Shown here: piece by piece, positions 55,888 to 64,000 of the stretch
How the letters are laid out: each line of letters starts with the position of its first letter
How positions within the stretch are numbered: the stretch's first letter is position 1
Assembly: GCA_011503125.2 (NCBI GenBank)
Contig: WWBZ02000040.1
Coordinates: 1,798,001-1,862,000, forward strand
Length of the DNA stretch: 64,000 nt
Direction: 5' to 3'
Source: Botryosphaeria dothidea
Taxonomy: Eukaryota; Ascomycota; Dothideomycetes; Botryosphaeriales; Botryosphaeriaceae
Notes under the pieces: generated by a model
What the model was told of the DNA's origin: nothing
What the model saw: only the letters and a program-made list of their open reading frames with translations
The model's database searches: none
Program-made: the position numbers and the translations under genes

Positions 55888-56608
55888 GGCTGTTGAGTTG
55901 CCTCGGGCCGGGGTAGTGGGTGAGGATCGAGATTGAGCGGGTTGCAGCGCGTGGAGCAGCAGGAAAGTTGCTTGCTCCGGCTGGCAAACGGCTCTGACTC
56001 GCTAAAGGAGGGCAGTCGCAAGTTCCAGCTAGGGTCAAGGATGTTTAGGGTTTTTGATGCTCCGGTCCGCGCGCCAAGGGTCCAAGGCAAGGTCCGCATC
56101 GCCGTTGATTGATTGATGCACGCTCGCTACTCGCACCGGCCGCGATGCATCTCTCCAGTACTCCCCGATCAGGAAACATCCACGCCCGCTGTCAAACAGA
56201 TCCCTCGCCCCGCTGCTGCATCCACTTTCTGCCTGCTGTGTCACCTTCACGTCCAAGCCTCCACGCCCCACGCGCGCGTGAAACATAGGAAACGCCGCGT
56301 TTCATGCTCGTAGATGGCATCACATTTCTCTGCTCTTACTCTACGTGTAACTGGTCATCAAACACTCTCCGGCTCAGCGAGAGCAAAATCTGATAATCAC
56401 CCGGTCTCCGAGACACCGCCCTGACGCTTTCCCGGACTTCACGTCATGCGCGACTCCGCTCGTCGCCGAACCCGCTGCCCCTCTGAGCCGTTGCATTTCT
56501 TTTTTAGGCCACCGGGAATCCATGCCATGCAGAGAGTCGCGACTTTTGAAGCGCCGGGACGCCGGATAAAAGCAAGACCCAACCTCAAAACCCCTAGAAA
56601 AATGTCCT
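55888..56608. promoter_or_regulatory. Upstream region of TAN1
   Basis: 721 bp between the Tan1 start and the eIF3e stop, both on the minus strand. It includes the Tan1 promoter and eIF3e 3' UTR. No gene is visible. Confidence 0.5.
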
Positions 56609-57962
56609 TCATTTTGCTACCGCCGCGCTGAGGACTTGTGTCCTGAAGAAACCTCCCTTGGTGCGCTCAATCACCTGCTGGTACACTGATTGCGGTGGGT
56701 GGTTCATGACAACGGTGCCCGCCTGGTAGTCGATCTTGGCATCGACGCGTGTGTCACGGATTAGATTCACGATCCACTTCTCACCCTCGTCCTGACTGAG
56801 TCCGAGACGGGTAGACAGGTCCCTGTTATTGTGTTAGCATTAGTTGTGAGACGAAGTATGACAGTGCCTCTTACTTGATATCTATCCTCTGGTGGATCTT
56901 GCAGTACGACTCGGAGATCAAATGCCGGGCTGCATCGACGAAGGCATCGGCCGTAGCAACCAGGAAGAAATCCCGCCGCAGAACCTCCTCAGCCTCGCCC
57001 AGCTTCTTCTGTGCTTCCTCGAAGTCGAAGTCGATGTACAGAGCCTTGATGAAGTCGGTCACCGGGTCGCTGTACTCGTAGCCTTCTTGCTTGACAATGC
57101 GGATCAGGTCTTTCAGTTGCTTCTGGTACTGGCTGGACGTCCTGCTCCGGCTACGGTTCGTGATGACTGCGGCGGCGAGGTAACGGAGGATCCATGGGCA
57201 GCTGGTCTGGATGGTGTTGATGTAGGCGGGAGAGAAGAAGAGCTCGGTCAGGGAATCACGAGCGGGCTCGTGATTGAAGAAGGGGAACAGAGCCCAGTGA
57301 ATAAGCCAGGTGCGATGAGTCAGCTGGGCGAGCGGGTTGCTGAACAACCTCGTATCAATGCTCTCCTTCACTTTGTTGACCTCCTCCATCGCGGCCTCCC
57401 AGTCGGTGGTGAGGATGTTGCTGGCCAGCTTGCCCCAAGTGGATTCGGAGACCTTGTCGTTGTCGGTGGAGAGGACACGGAACCTATACAGCGACTCTGA
57501 GGCGCGCTCATAGTCACCGCAGCTGTACAGAAACTGGCCGAACTCGAAGAGCTTGTCGACCATTTCGTTGGTCACACCGTGATTGTCCTTCAAGTAGTTC
57601 AAGTTGGCCGTCTTGTCGCTGCGCAGGTTGTTGATGACGGCCTCTTCATCCAGGAGACCCAGAATCTTGCTCGTATCCTCCTCCAACTGCTCGCGCTTCT
57701 GCAGGACCTCCTCACGCTTCTTGTTGAACTCGTCGGCAGGCTGGGCAAGGCCGTTGATCTCAGCGTGCAGGCTGCCGACGTAATCGATCATGTTGGTGGT
57801 CTTGAGCAGCTCGTAGCGGAGCTTCCTGTCTTGTTCGCTCTGCTCCTCCTCCGGACCGGCGACGAACTGGAGCAGCGGGAAGATAAGGTGACGATCCAAG
57901 TTGGGGATCATCTTGGGGAGCAGGTCGTACTGCTCGGCGACATCTTGGGCGGCGTCGGCCAT
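56609..57962 (-). CDS. INT6: Translation initiation factor eIF3 subunit e (INT6)
   Basis: Two exons on the minus strand, 56875-57962 and 56609-56822, giving 433 aa, the expected length. It begins [33 protein letters not shown], the characteristic eIF3e N-terminus. Helical repeats follow ([80 protein letters not shown]). The C-terminal PCI domain (residues about 230-410) includes [41 protein letters not shown] and ARID-like [17 protein letters not shown]. eIF3e is part of the octameric core of eIF3, which binds the 40S subunit and helps recruit mRNA. The single intron lies in phase 2 inside the winged-helix part of the PCI domain. Assignment is secure. Confidence 0.95.
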
Positions 57963-58252
57963 GGCGGGCGAGTGGACAGGGACGGTTCTGTAGCGAGGGC
58001 TGAGAGCGCTACGAACGCGTGTAGTGCAGGGCGGACGCGGTGGATTGAGCGTGCGGTGGTGATGGTGTGGGGTGCGCGCAGGACGTCAAAATTCCGCGCC
58101 GTGTCGCCTCGCTTGGGCCAAGCGCCGACGGCCGGTTGGACTTCGACCTTTGCAGCTGCACGTCGACTCCAGACACCCCGTCCGCAATTGCGCACTTCAA
58201 CCCCTCTCCGCTGTTCTCGGTTGCTCGCTCCGCTTTCCAGCTGCTCTCCGTC
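57963..58252. promoter_or_regulatory. Divergent promoter eIF3e / mL49
   Basis: 290 bp between the start codons of two divergent translation genes, one cytosolic and one mitochondrial. There is no TATA box; the sequence is GC-rich with alternating purine- and pyrimidine-rich blocks. Confidence 0.55.
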
Positions 58253-58814
58253 ATGGCGTTTGCACGGCCCTTCCTGCCTCTCTTCCGCCCGCTCGCGACC
58301 CCCAGGCTCGCGACCCCCAGGCTCGCGACCATCACGCAGATCCAACGCTTCTCACAATGCGCCCGCTTCAGACAAGAATGTATGCTGCCTTCTCAACCCA
58401 GAATCCTTGAAAGTGCTGACTGTGTTCGTAGCTGTAGTTACCACCGCCTCCACCACCGCCCCCGTTGACGCCAGCTCCAGTGCCACCGAGCAAGTGCAAC
58501 GGACAATACTCCCATACTTTGTCCAGCGCACCCCATCGAATCTGCTGCCTGTCTACAAAGAAGCGAAGCGGGGAGGAAATCTCAAGCTCACCAAGGTGCG
58601 GAAGATCAGTGGAGATGTCAAAAGGCTGCATAGCGATCTGAAGGCATATCTGGAACTGTCCGAGTCAGAGATTGTTATCAATTCAGTCACACAAAACATC
58701 ATTGCAAAGGTATTCCAAGCGCTATATGCTCAGCCACTAGACGCTAACTCGACTGAATTTTAGGGCGATCACAGAGAAAAGATCATCAAGTTCCTGGAGT
58801 CTAAGCAATTCTAG
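58253..58814 (+). CDS. IMG2: Mitochondrial large-subunit ribosomal protein mL49
   Basis: Three exons, 58253-58379, 58432-58709 and 58764-58814, giving 151 aa. The first about 45 residues are Arg-rich and acid-free (FARPFLPLFRPLATPRLATP), a typical mitochondrial presequence encoded over a 15-bp tandem repeat. The body has the mL49/Img2 signature (PF05046): YFVQRTPSNLLPVYKEAKRGG, KLTKVRKISGDVKRLHSDL, INSVTQNIIAK and the final GDHREKIIKFLESKQF. It belongs to the mitoribosome large subunit. The short last exon (17 codons) fits the conserved C-terminus exactly. Confidence 0.92.
58291..58330 (+). repeat. 15-bp tandem repeat in the mL49 presequence
   Basis: The unit GCTCGCGACCCCCAG occurs 2.7 times in tandem and encodes LATPR-LATPR-LAT. 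Its length is a multiple of three, so copy-number changes would keep the frame. Confidence 0.85.
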
Positions 58815-60839
58815 ACCTCCGCAATTCATTCTCTTGTAATATAATGTGAGATATCATGGTCAGACCCGCCGTATGTACAGGGTCCGGAGTTATTGGTGCG
58901 CGGCAAAGCATATAAATCAATTTGGCACTTCATCCGAATTAAATATTCTGAATAATTCCTCTACCTGCCTCTCCCATTGTGTTATTTTCTCAGTCAATCT
59001 TCCAACTGTCGGATTCACTTCTGCTTAACAGGGTGTTGTTTGAGCTAACACCAGCAAATGACGTGGTATTGCCCATAGAATCAGTAAGGACTTTCGTTAG
59101 TCCATCCATGCTTTGTTCTAGCCTCAAAACTTGGTTTTCGCTTGTCATAAATATGCCTCTATTTCACTCGCTGTCTTTTTATACGCTCTAGCATCTCTCG
59201 ACCTTGCACCGCCATCGTCAGACAGTACTCGTAAATCCTACAACAAGCCGCGGAGCAGTAAAACAATGACGGGAGTCTTCAAAGCATTTTGGAGGGGAGT
59301 TCTGACTACTTTGCACGACGGATAGAGCGAGAAACGCGGCAGTTTATAGGACTTTGTGGAATGAAAGTGCAAGCCATTCCCAGTGGAAACGTACTTAAGT
59401 CTCGTGAGCATTTAGTTGACCGACACTTGATGATCGCGTTGAAGTTGACGTCGCTACGGAGATTATTCTAGCCAGATTATCCAAACTTTCCTGGGTTTTC
59501 TTGATTTCCAGATTCGATGAGTGCATAAAAACTTGACCAAATGCTTTGGGCTCCTCAATCCTCCGTCCTTATTAAATATGTAGATTACATTGATGCTGCA
59601 GGGCCCAGAAAACCCAAGTGCTATGCATAGTGCTGAAAAAAATGCTGCACTAGTAGTGGTGTGGTTCTGGTGCAATGACGTTTTATCGCTTTAATAGGTG
59701 TGATAATGAATAGCCATTGCCAACCATTGCGTCGTTGAACTGCTGAACACAGATACAGCCGGCAGTCTCTCACGGCGAGGCTAAGATCAAACCATACAAC
59801 CACATATCTCCTCATCTATCCCCGATCTTCTACTGCGAAGTAGACTCAAACGTTGATGCATATACTGCGAATCATCGCAGCAATATGAGGAAGCTAAGTC
59901 TTCCAGGTACATGTAAGGAACTAAGGGCTTCCGCTGTGCCGCCAACGAACTTGAATGTGACCGAGTGGTGTTGATATGCAACATTGCATCCACTCAAGTT
60001 GATTGATAACTCTTAGCAAACAGCATTATCTAGGCTGATTTGAACATTGAGGGAAGATCGAATTGATAGGTTTTGGCTTAACCGAAGTCAGAGATAAGGA
60101 AATAGAGCTGCGAATCTTGTGTTTTGCGGAACACTTTACGTCGAGATATTGAGATTCAACACTAAACAGGAAAAGGCAAGGGCGAAAAAGAACAAGAAAG
60201 GTACCTGAACGACAAGGCTTGCTCAATACAGCAAACCTGGCCAGGAATCAGAAGTCAGGATGAACATTGCACCGGATGATGAAAGCTGTGCTTTCTGTCA
60301 AAGCCTCAGTACACAAGTAGATCTGTCTCACATAATGCTCACCTAGAGGCAGCGAAGACTAGTATCAGAAGCTTTCACTTTTTTAAAGCACTTTACATCA
60401 CTTCTTCATTTTACGACCGGAAGTCGCCAAACTTCAAGTTGGAATATACCTCGCGACATCCACGCCACCACGAGTTCTCATAACATGTGAGATCCTGCAG
60501 CAACCACGCATTAGCCTGGTAGACTGATTGGGCTTTACTCGCAGAAATCTCAGGTTTTCTGATCATCCTGGGATAATTACGAGTAGTGCATGTGTTGCAC
60601 GAAGCGCGAGCCATGCTTGAATATTTCATTCGTCAGATTGGGTCTAGAAGAAGAAAACGTGAGAGGAAGATTGGAAATGTTCGCTAATGTCATTTTTTTT
60701 TTTTAAAAAAAAAGTGCGCCAGACCCTTTTCTAGGGGTATCCTGTCCATTGACCAATCTTTAGAAAGAACGCCAGTCCGACTCCATACCATGTGCCCCGC
60801 TGAATACGCATTCAAATAATAAAAGGAAGCGTCAACAGG
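58815..60839. other. 2 kb AT-richer convergent intergenic region
   Basis: Between the stops of mL49 (plus) and the beta-lactamase-like gene (minus). It is clearly more AT-rich than its flanks, with only short frames. T12A9 lies at 60693-60713. Terminal inverted repeats or transposase motifs were not seen; it may be decayed mobile DNA, but nothing proves it. Confidence 0.45.
60693..60713. repeat. T12A9 palindromic tract
   Basis: Twelve T followed directly by nine A. It is about 130 bp past the stop of the beta-lactamase-like gene and may sit in its 3' processing region. Confidence 0.8.
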
Positions 60840-61964
60840 TCAGCATGCGTCCGAACGCATTCGCATTTCTTCTCCAGGTTGTAATCGCGCCACATGCGCC
60901 GAGATTCCCTTCTCCTCTAGCGAATGCTTGACCTCCTCCACCTCCATGCGCTTAACCTTTAGCTTCATAACACTCACGCCACGATTGTCTTTCTCTTCAT
61001 CATGTGCACCAACCCAGCACCTAGCCATTAGCTGGCGAGCGATCTCACTGCCACCGGGAACGCCTGCCGCGATGTTTCCACCCAAATACCACGGATTGTC
61101 GACACGGTCAAAGGAATGTAACAGCGCTGTCAGCGGAAGCGCGGATTGCTGGACCATATGGGTCGAAGCATATGGTTCAAGGACTGGGTAAGAAACACCG
61201 TGTGGAGAATAGATCAAAGACAGAGTGCGTTCGCGGTCGAGAGGAGTGGCAGAGTTTGGCGTTAGCGGGCGAGGGTTGTACGGCGTTGATAGAGGGAGCG
61301 GATTCGAAATTGTCAGGCTTGCCATGCTAGTCGTGCGGCCTAGCACGGGCGAATGAGTAGGAGACAGCGGAGGAGTAGGCGGGAGCTCGATATAGGTTGT
61401 TCTTGCCGGACTCAGAACAGTTGTCGGTGCACGGTAGGTCACTCCGATGGCATTGTGCAAACCACTCAGGTCGCGCTTGGGACACAGCAGAGAGACCGTT
61501 ACTTCTCCAGGAAGGCCATTGGATGAGAATGAGGGGATCTCCAGGCGGAAGACGCGGCTGTCGTCATTGGTAGAGAAAGGTTTAAGGGCGTGCACACTGC
61601 CTTTGGGGAAGTGATTCCATTTACGGATCTTCTTGGCGGCGGCGGGAGCGGCGAGGATGATTGCACCGGAGTTTGGAGGGAGTTGCTTTAGAGTCTCTTC
61701 ATGACAGTGGTCGGGCTTGTCTTGAGAGATAAGGACCATGTCTGGCTCCGGGAGCTCGGCGAGGGAGGAGACGCATGCCTGTGTCTTGTGTTGCGAAATG
61801 GAGAACTTGGCGCTGAGGATCTGGGCTGACCCGACGAGCCAGGGATCTATGAGGATGGTGAATGAACCGGGAAACTGGGACGCGGCGGGGCCTTGGGGTG
61901 CGATCGAGGGCGAGAAAGTGACAAGAAATGAAGTGTCGGCATTCAAGGCCTTGACGGTGAGCAT
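60840..61964 (-). CDS. Metallo-beta-lactamase-fold-like protein
   Basis: Single exon, 374 aa. Residues about 1-60 give the opening beta-strands (LNADTSFLVTFSP, GSFTILIDPWLVGSA), where an ILIDPWL segment is typical of UlaG/YycJ-like metallo-beta-lactamase-fold proteins. At about residue 78 the motif MVLISQDKPDHCHEETLKQL stands where these enzymes have (T/S)H-x-H-x-DH. The DH pair is kept and the first His residues are replaced by Gln/Lys. Then SGAIILAAPAAAKKIRKW, LEIPSFSSNG and GVTYRAPTT follow, a Pro/Ser-rich insertion of about 60 residues, LIYSPHGV and a basic C-terminus. Similar fungal proteins are annotated 'beta-lactamase superfamily domain'. Whether it binds metal is doubtful. The start is the first ATG of the frame. 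Confidence 0.75.
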   Translation of the reverse strand: MLTVKALNADTSFLVTFSPSIAPQGPAASQFPGSFTILIDPWLVGSAQILSAKFSISQHKTQACVSSLAELPEPDMVLISQDKPDHCHEETLKQLPPNSGAIILAAPAAAKKIRKWNHFPKGSVHALKPFSTNDDSRVFRLEIPSFSSNGLPGEVTVSLLCPKRDLSGLHNAIGVTYRAPTTVLSPARTTYIELPPTPPLSPTHSPVLGRTTSMASLTISNPLPLSTPYNPRPLTPNSATPLDRERTLSLIYSPHGVSYPVLEPYASTHMVQQSALPLTALLHSFDRVDNPWYLGGNIAAGVPGGSEIARQLMARCWVGAHDEEKDNRGVSVMKLKVKRMEVEEVKHSLEEKGISAHVARLQPGEEMRMRSDAC

Positions 61965-63635
61965 GGTGATGCTGAAAGAGCCGTTGGCGCGAGAAGATCA
62001 CGGACACGCGCGCCGGAACGCGGAAAGACGACGGTGAATGGGAGTGGAAACATCTGCTGGCGGGCAGCCAGTGGCTAAGTAAGAAAAGGGAGTGTTCCCA
62101 GTTTCGAGAGATGACGGGGGCTGGAGGGCAGGTTTACGCGGACAGGCTGGCTGCCGTCGACGTGTGGAGCATGCAGGCGACCGTCATTTGGCGGCGGCGC
62201 CGCCGAGGCTTGTCGTGGGCGCAGATTTGAATACGGCTTTGTAAGGGCAGGCTCGATATTTGATTGGGCCTGTTGGGCAGGACAGGAGGCCTGCTTTCTT
62301 TTGCCAAACGGGTGCCGTTCCGTGTCCGTTGACCAGCGGGGCACTGCAGCAGCGGCGGCAGGCAGAGCACGGGCGGTTAGCGGTCTCCGCGCACACTGGT
62401 CTCACGCGGGAGCGGAGCGGGATGTGAAGGTGAGACGCAGCGGGCAGTGCAAGCGGGCGGTGGCATATCGTACATATCATATAGGTGTGCCGAAGGCGGT
62501 GGGCGTCGGAGGTGCGAAACGCAGAGACGACGAGGCAGAGTCAGGCAGAGCAGGTCGAGTCGATGCTGGCAATCTGCGGTGCCGCGGACCCTTGCGCCGG
62601 GCTCTTTACGCCGCATCGGAACAAGGGGCGGTGCTGCGGCCGAGACTAGCGCCGCCAAACGACGATGATTCCACGGAGCCCGCTAGACACGCGGAGTCGA
62701 TTTGAAGCTCCTTATAGGGAGCAAAGGCCTCTTTGCAAGTAGCTCCGCTGCTAGAGGAGAAATAAGCTCATGGCTGCACAGCTGCTCCAGCTGCCCATGC
62801 AATGCACTCCTGCCTGTGGGCGCCGATCGGCGGCAGAAGCAGCAGCAGCTCTCTGGCATGGTGCCGGGCGCAGTTGATGAAACAGCGACACTTCGCAGAA
62901 CCGCAGTCTCCGGCGGCTCGTCCTCATCGCACTCGGCTGCATCGCGCCTGGGCTGCGCCGGCGGAGCCAGACGACAGCGACAGCGACGGCGACAGCGCGC
63001 ACCGGGCGCTGCCCGATTGCGCGCGCAGACCCAATCAGGCGGCGCCGCGGCAGCTCCTGCACCTCTGGCTGCGCTCTGCCGGCTGAGGAAGCTGCGCGCC
63101 CGAACGAGCGGGGTGCCAGCAAGCACGCAGTCCGGGGTCGCGGCGCCGCACAGAGGAGGGTTGCGGGCACCGCCGTGGTGAAGGTTTCGCGTGCCATAGC
63201 TCCAGAAAGCTCAGCTTCAGCAGCTCATCAAAGCTCGTCAAGCTCAGCTCCCCTTCGGGCACTCCAGCAGAGCAGCCACTGGCCCCAGCGGAGACTCGGT
63301 TCAGGTTCGGGCGACGAGTCCTGCAAATGCTCTAGCCTGCTAAAGGTTTTTTTTCATAGCTCCGCGCCAGCCAATCACGGGCGCAACGAAGACCTAAGCA
63401 GGTGCTTGCAGTCGGCAACTGGTCCTCAGTAGTGATAGATCCCCGCTTCTTTCCTCGCCTGAAAACCTGCACCCCTCTTTCCGACAGCTCCAGAGCTTGC
63501 GAACAAGCTACACCACAGCTGAACTTCCTCCCGCCACCACCACCCCATTGACCGCCTGCCCCGGCCGAGCTCTATTCAAGCTTCCCAATTCCGCCCCGCA
63601 GCAGCACCCAGCCCAGGAGGCCTGCATGCGCTGTC
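61965..63635. promoter_or_regulatory. 1.7 kb divergent upstream region
   Basis: Separates the starts of the beta-lactamase-like gene (minus) and the zinc-finger-like gene (plus). GC-rich, with several GC-driven frames up to 159 aa that overlap on both strands and show no domain. The last 250 bp are C/T/A-rich (AACTTCCTCCCGCCACCACCAC) and look like the leader of the plus-strand gene. Confidence 0.45.
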
Positions 63636-64000
63636 ATGCCACCACCTCGAAATCTCACCAACAGCTTCTCCGTCTCTGACAGCACCAACGAGGTCGTCTG
63701 TCCGCTGCGCAACCAAGATGGCTCCAGCTGTCGCAAGCGCTGCATTGGCGTGGGTCTTCCTCAGCTCCCTTCGCCCGCCGCCCCTAGTAACATGGCTCGC
63801 CGCCGCACAGGAGAAGCGGTACCGCTCCATGCAGGAGCACATCCGCCGCGCCCATCCCGAGCACTACATCTCCAAGCTGCCTGCCACTGAGGAGAGCTTC
63901 GCGCTGATGGTCAACACCCCGCCACACGAGCGCCCTCCCCCGCCGCCGCCGCCGAACCAAGCTCCACCCCCACACTCTGCTGGTGCGTTTGCCGCTCAGG
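63636..64000 (+). CDS. Zinc-finger-like conserved fungal protein, 5' part
   Basis: Two exons are visible, 63636-63749 and 63811 to the window end; the gene continues beyond 64000. The intron is phase 0 (GTGGGT...GCACAG) and joins KRCIG to EKRYRSMQEHIRRAHP, a conserved block. Residues 1-75 hold the pattern MPPPRNLTNSFSVSD, VVCPLRN, GSSCRKRCIG and MQEHIRRAHPEHYISKLP, with Cys and His spaced as in an atypical C2H2 finger. I recognise this N-terminus as widely conserved among filamentous ascomycetes but know no tested function. After residue 85 the protein is Pro-rich (HERPPPPPPPNQAPPPHS). Partial gene: no stop in the window. Confidence 0.78.

Noticed and set aside
58815..60839. AT-rich gap considered as a RIP-mutated transposon
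   Set aside because: AT enrichment is moderate, no terminal repeats or decayed transposase/reverse transcriptase frames were seen. A dinucleotide RIP index would be needed.
1..64000. CRISPR arrays, bacterial operons, prophage or secondary-metabolite cluster
   Set aside because: No regularly spaced repeats, no prokaryotic gene organisation, and no polyketide synthase, peptide synthetase, terpene cyclase or transporter genes near the monooxygenase-like pseudogene.

Overview
The window reads as nuclear DNA of a filamentous ascomycete, most likely a Dothideomycete. Genes sit on both strands. Introns are mostly 45-85 nt with GT...AG ends, and several have CTAAC-type branch points. Recognisable products are eukaryotic and fungal: 60S L9, 40S S20, eIF3e, proteasome beta-2, Hrd1, Nup159, Utp22, Cue3 and an Alt a 1-type secreted protein, a family concentrated in Dothideomycetes. 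The class call is inference from gene content. I see no rRNA, convincing tRNA, CRISPR array or intact transposon.

Layout. 1-2842: no supported gene. 2.8-3.7 kb: DUF6699-like protein. 5.5-6.4 kb (-): ribosomal protein L9. 6.9-8.1 kb (-): af470-like membrane monooxygenase with an in-frame stop. 9.5-10.1 kb: unrecognised coiled-coil protein. 10.7-11.1 kb: small LEA-like, probably mitochondrial protein. 12.2-15.0 kb: Hrd1. 16.1-16.9 kb (-): proteasome beta-2, divergent from Nup159 (17.5-22.2 kb). 22.8-25.7 kb (-): GTPBP1/2-type GTPase. 27.7-29.1 kb (-): zinc-finger protein. 29.1-33.4 kb: non-coding, rich in trinucleotide repeats. 33.4-35.9 kb (-): cystathionine gamma-synthase, divergent from Utp22 (35.9-39.6 kb). 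40.6-41.1 kb: Alt a 1-like secreted protein. 41.9-43.0 kb: F-box/2EXR-like gene with a frameshift. 43.6-44.0 kb (-): S20, divergent from Cue3/ASCC2 (44.5-46.5 kb). 46.5-52.3 kb: about 5.8 kb without a supported gene. 52.3-53.5 kb (-): phosphotransferase-like pseudokinase. 54.7-55.9 kb (-): Tan1/THUMP protein with two GC-AG introns. 56.6-58.0 kb (-): eIF3e, divergent from mitochondrial mL49 (58.3-58.8 kb). 60.8-62.0 kb (-): metallo-beta-lactamase-fold-like protein. 63.6 kb to the window end: 5' part of a conserved zinc-finger-like gene.

The genes do not form a biosynthetic cluster or operon. Many are housekeeping genes for making and checking proteins: L9, S20, mL49, eIF3e, Utp22 (rRNA processing), Tan1 (tRNA acetylation), Cue3 (collided-ribosome rescue), Hrd1 and proteasome beta-2 (degradation). 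Others serve methionine synthesis, nuclear mRNA export and host or environment interaction. The most notable observations are the two GC-AG introns in Tan1, two disrupted genes, a stop-free 3n intron in Nup159, and an APH-fold protein with degraded catalytic motifs. I did not find a clearly new multi-gene system. Exon boundaries were derived by eye from reading-frame continuity, splice sites and family knowledge; no alignment was run.
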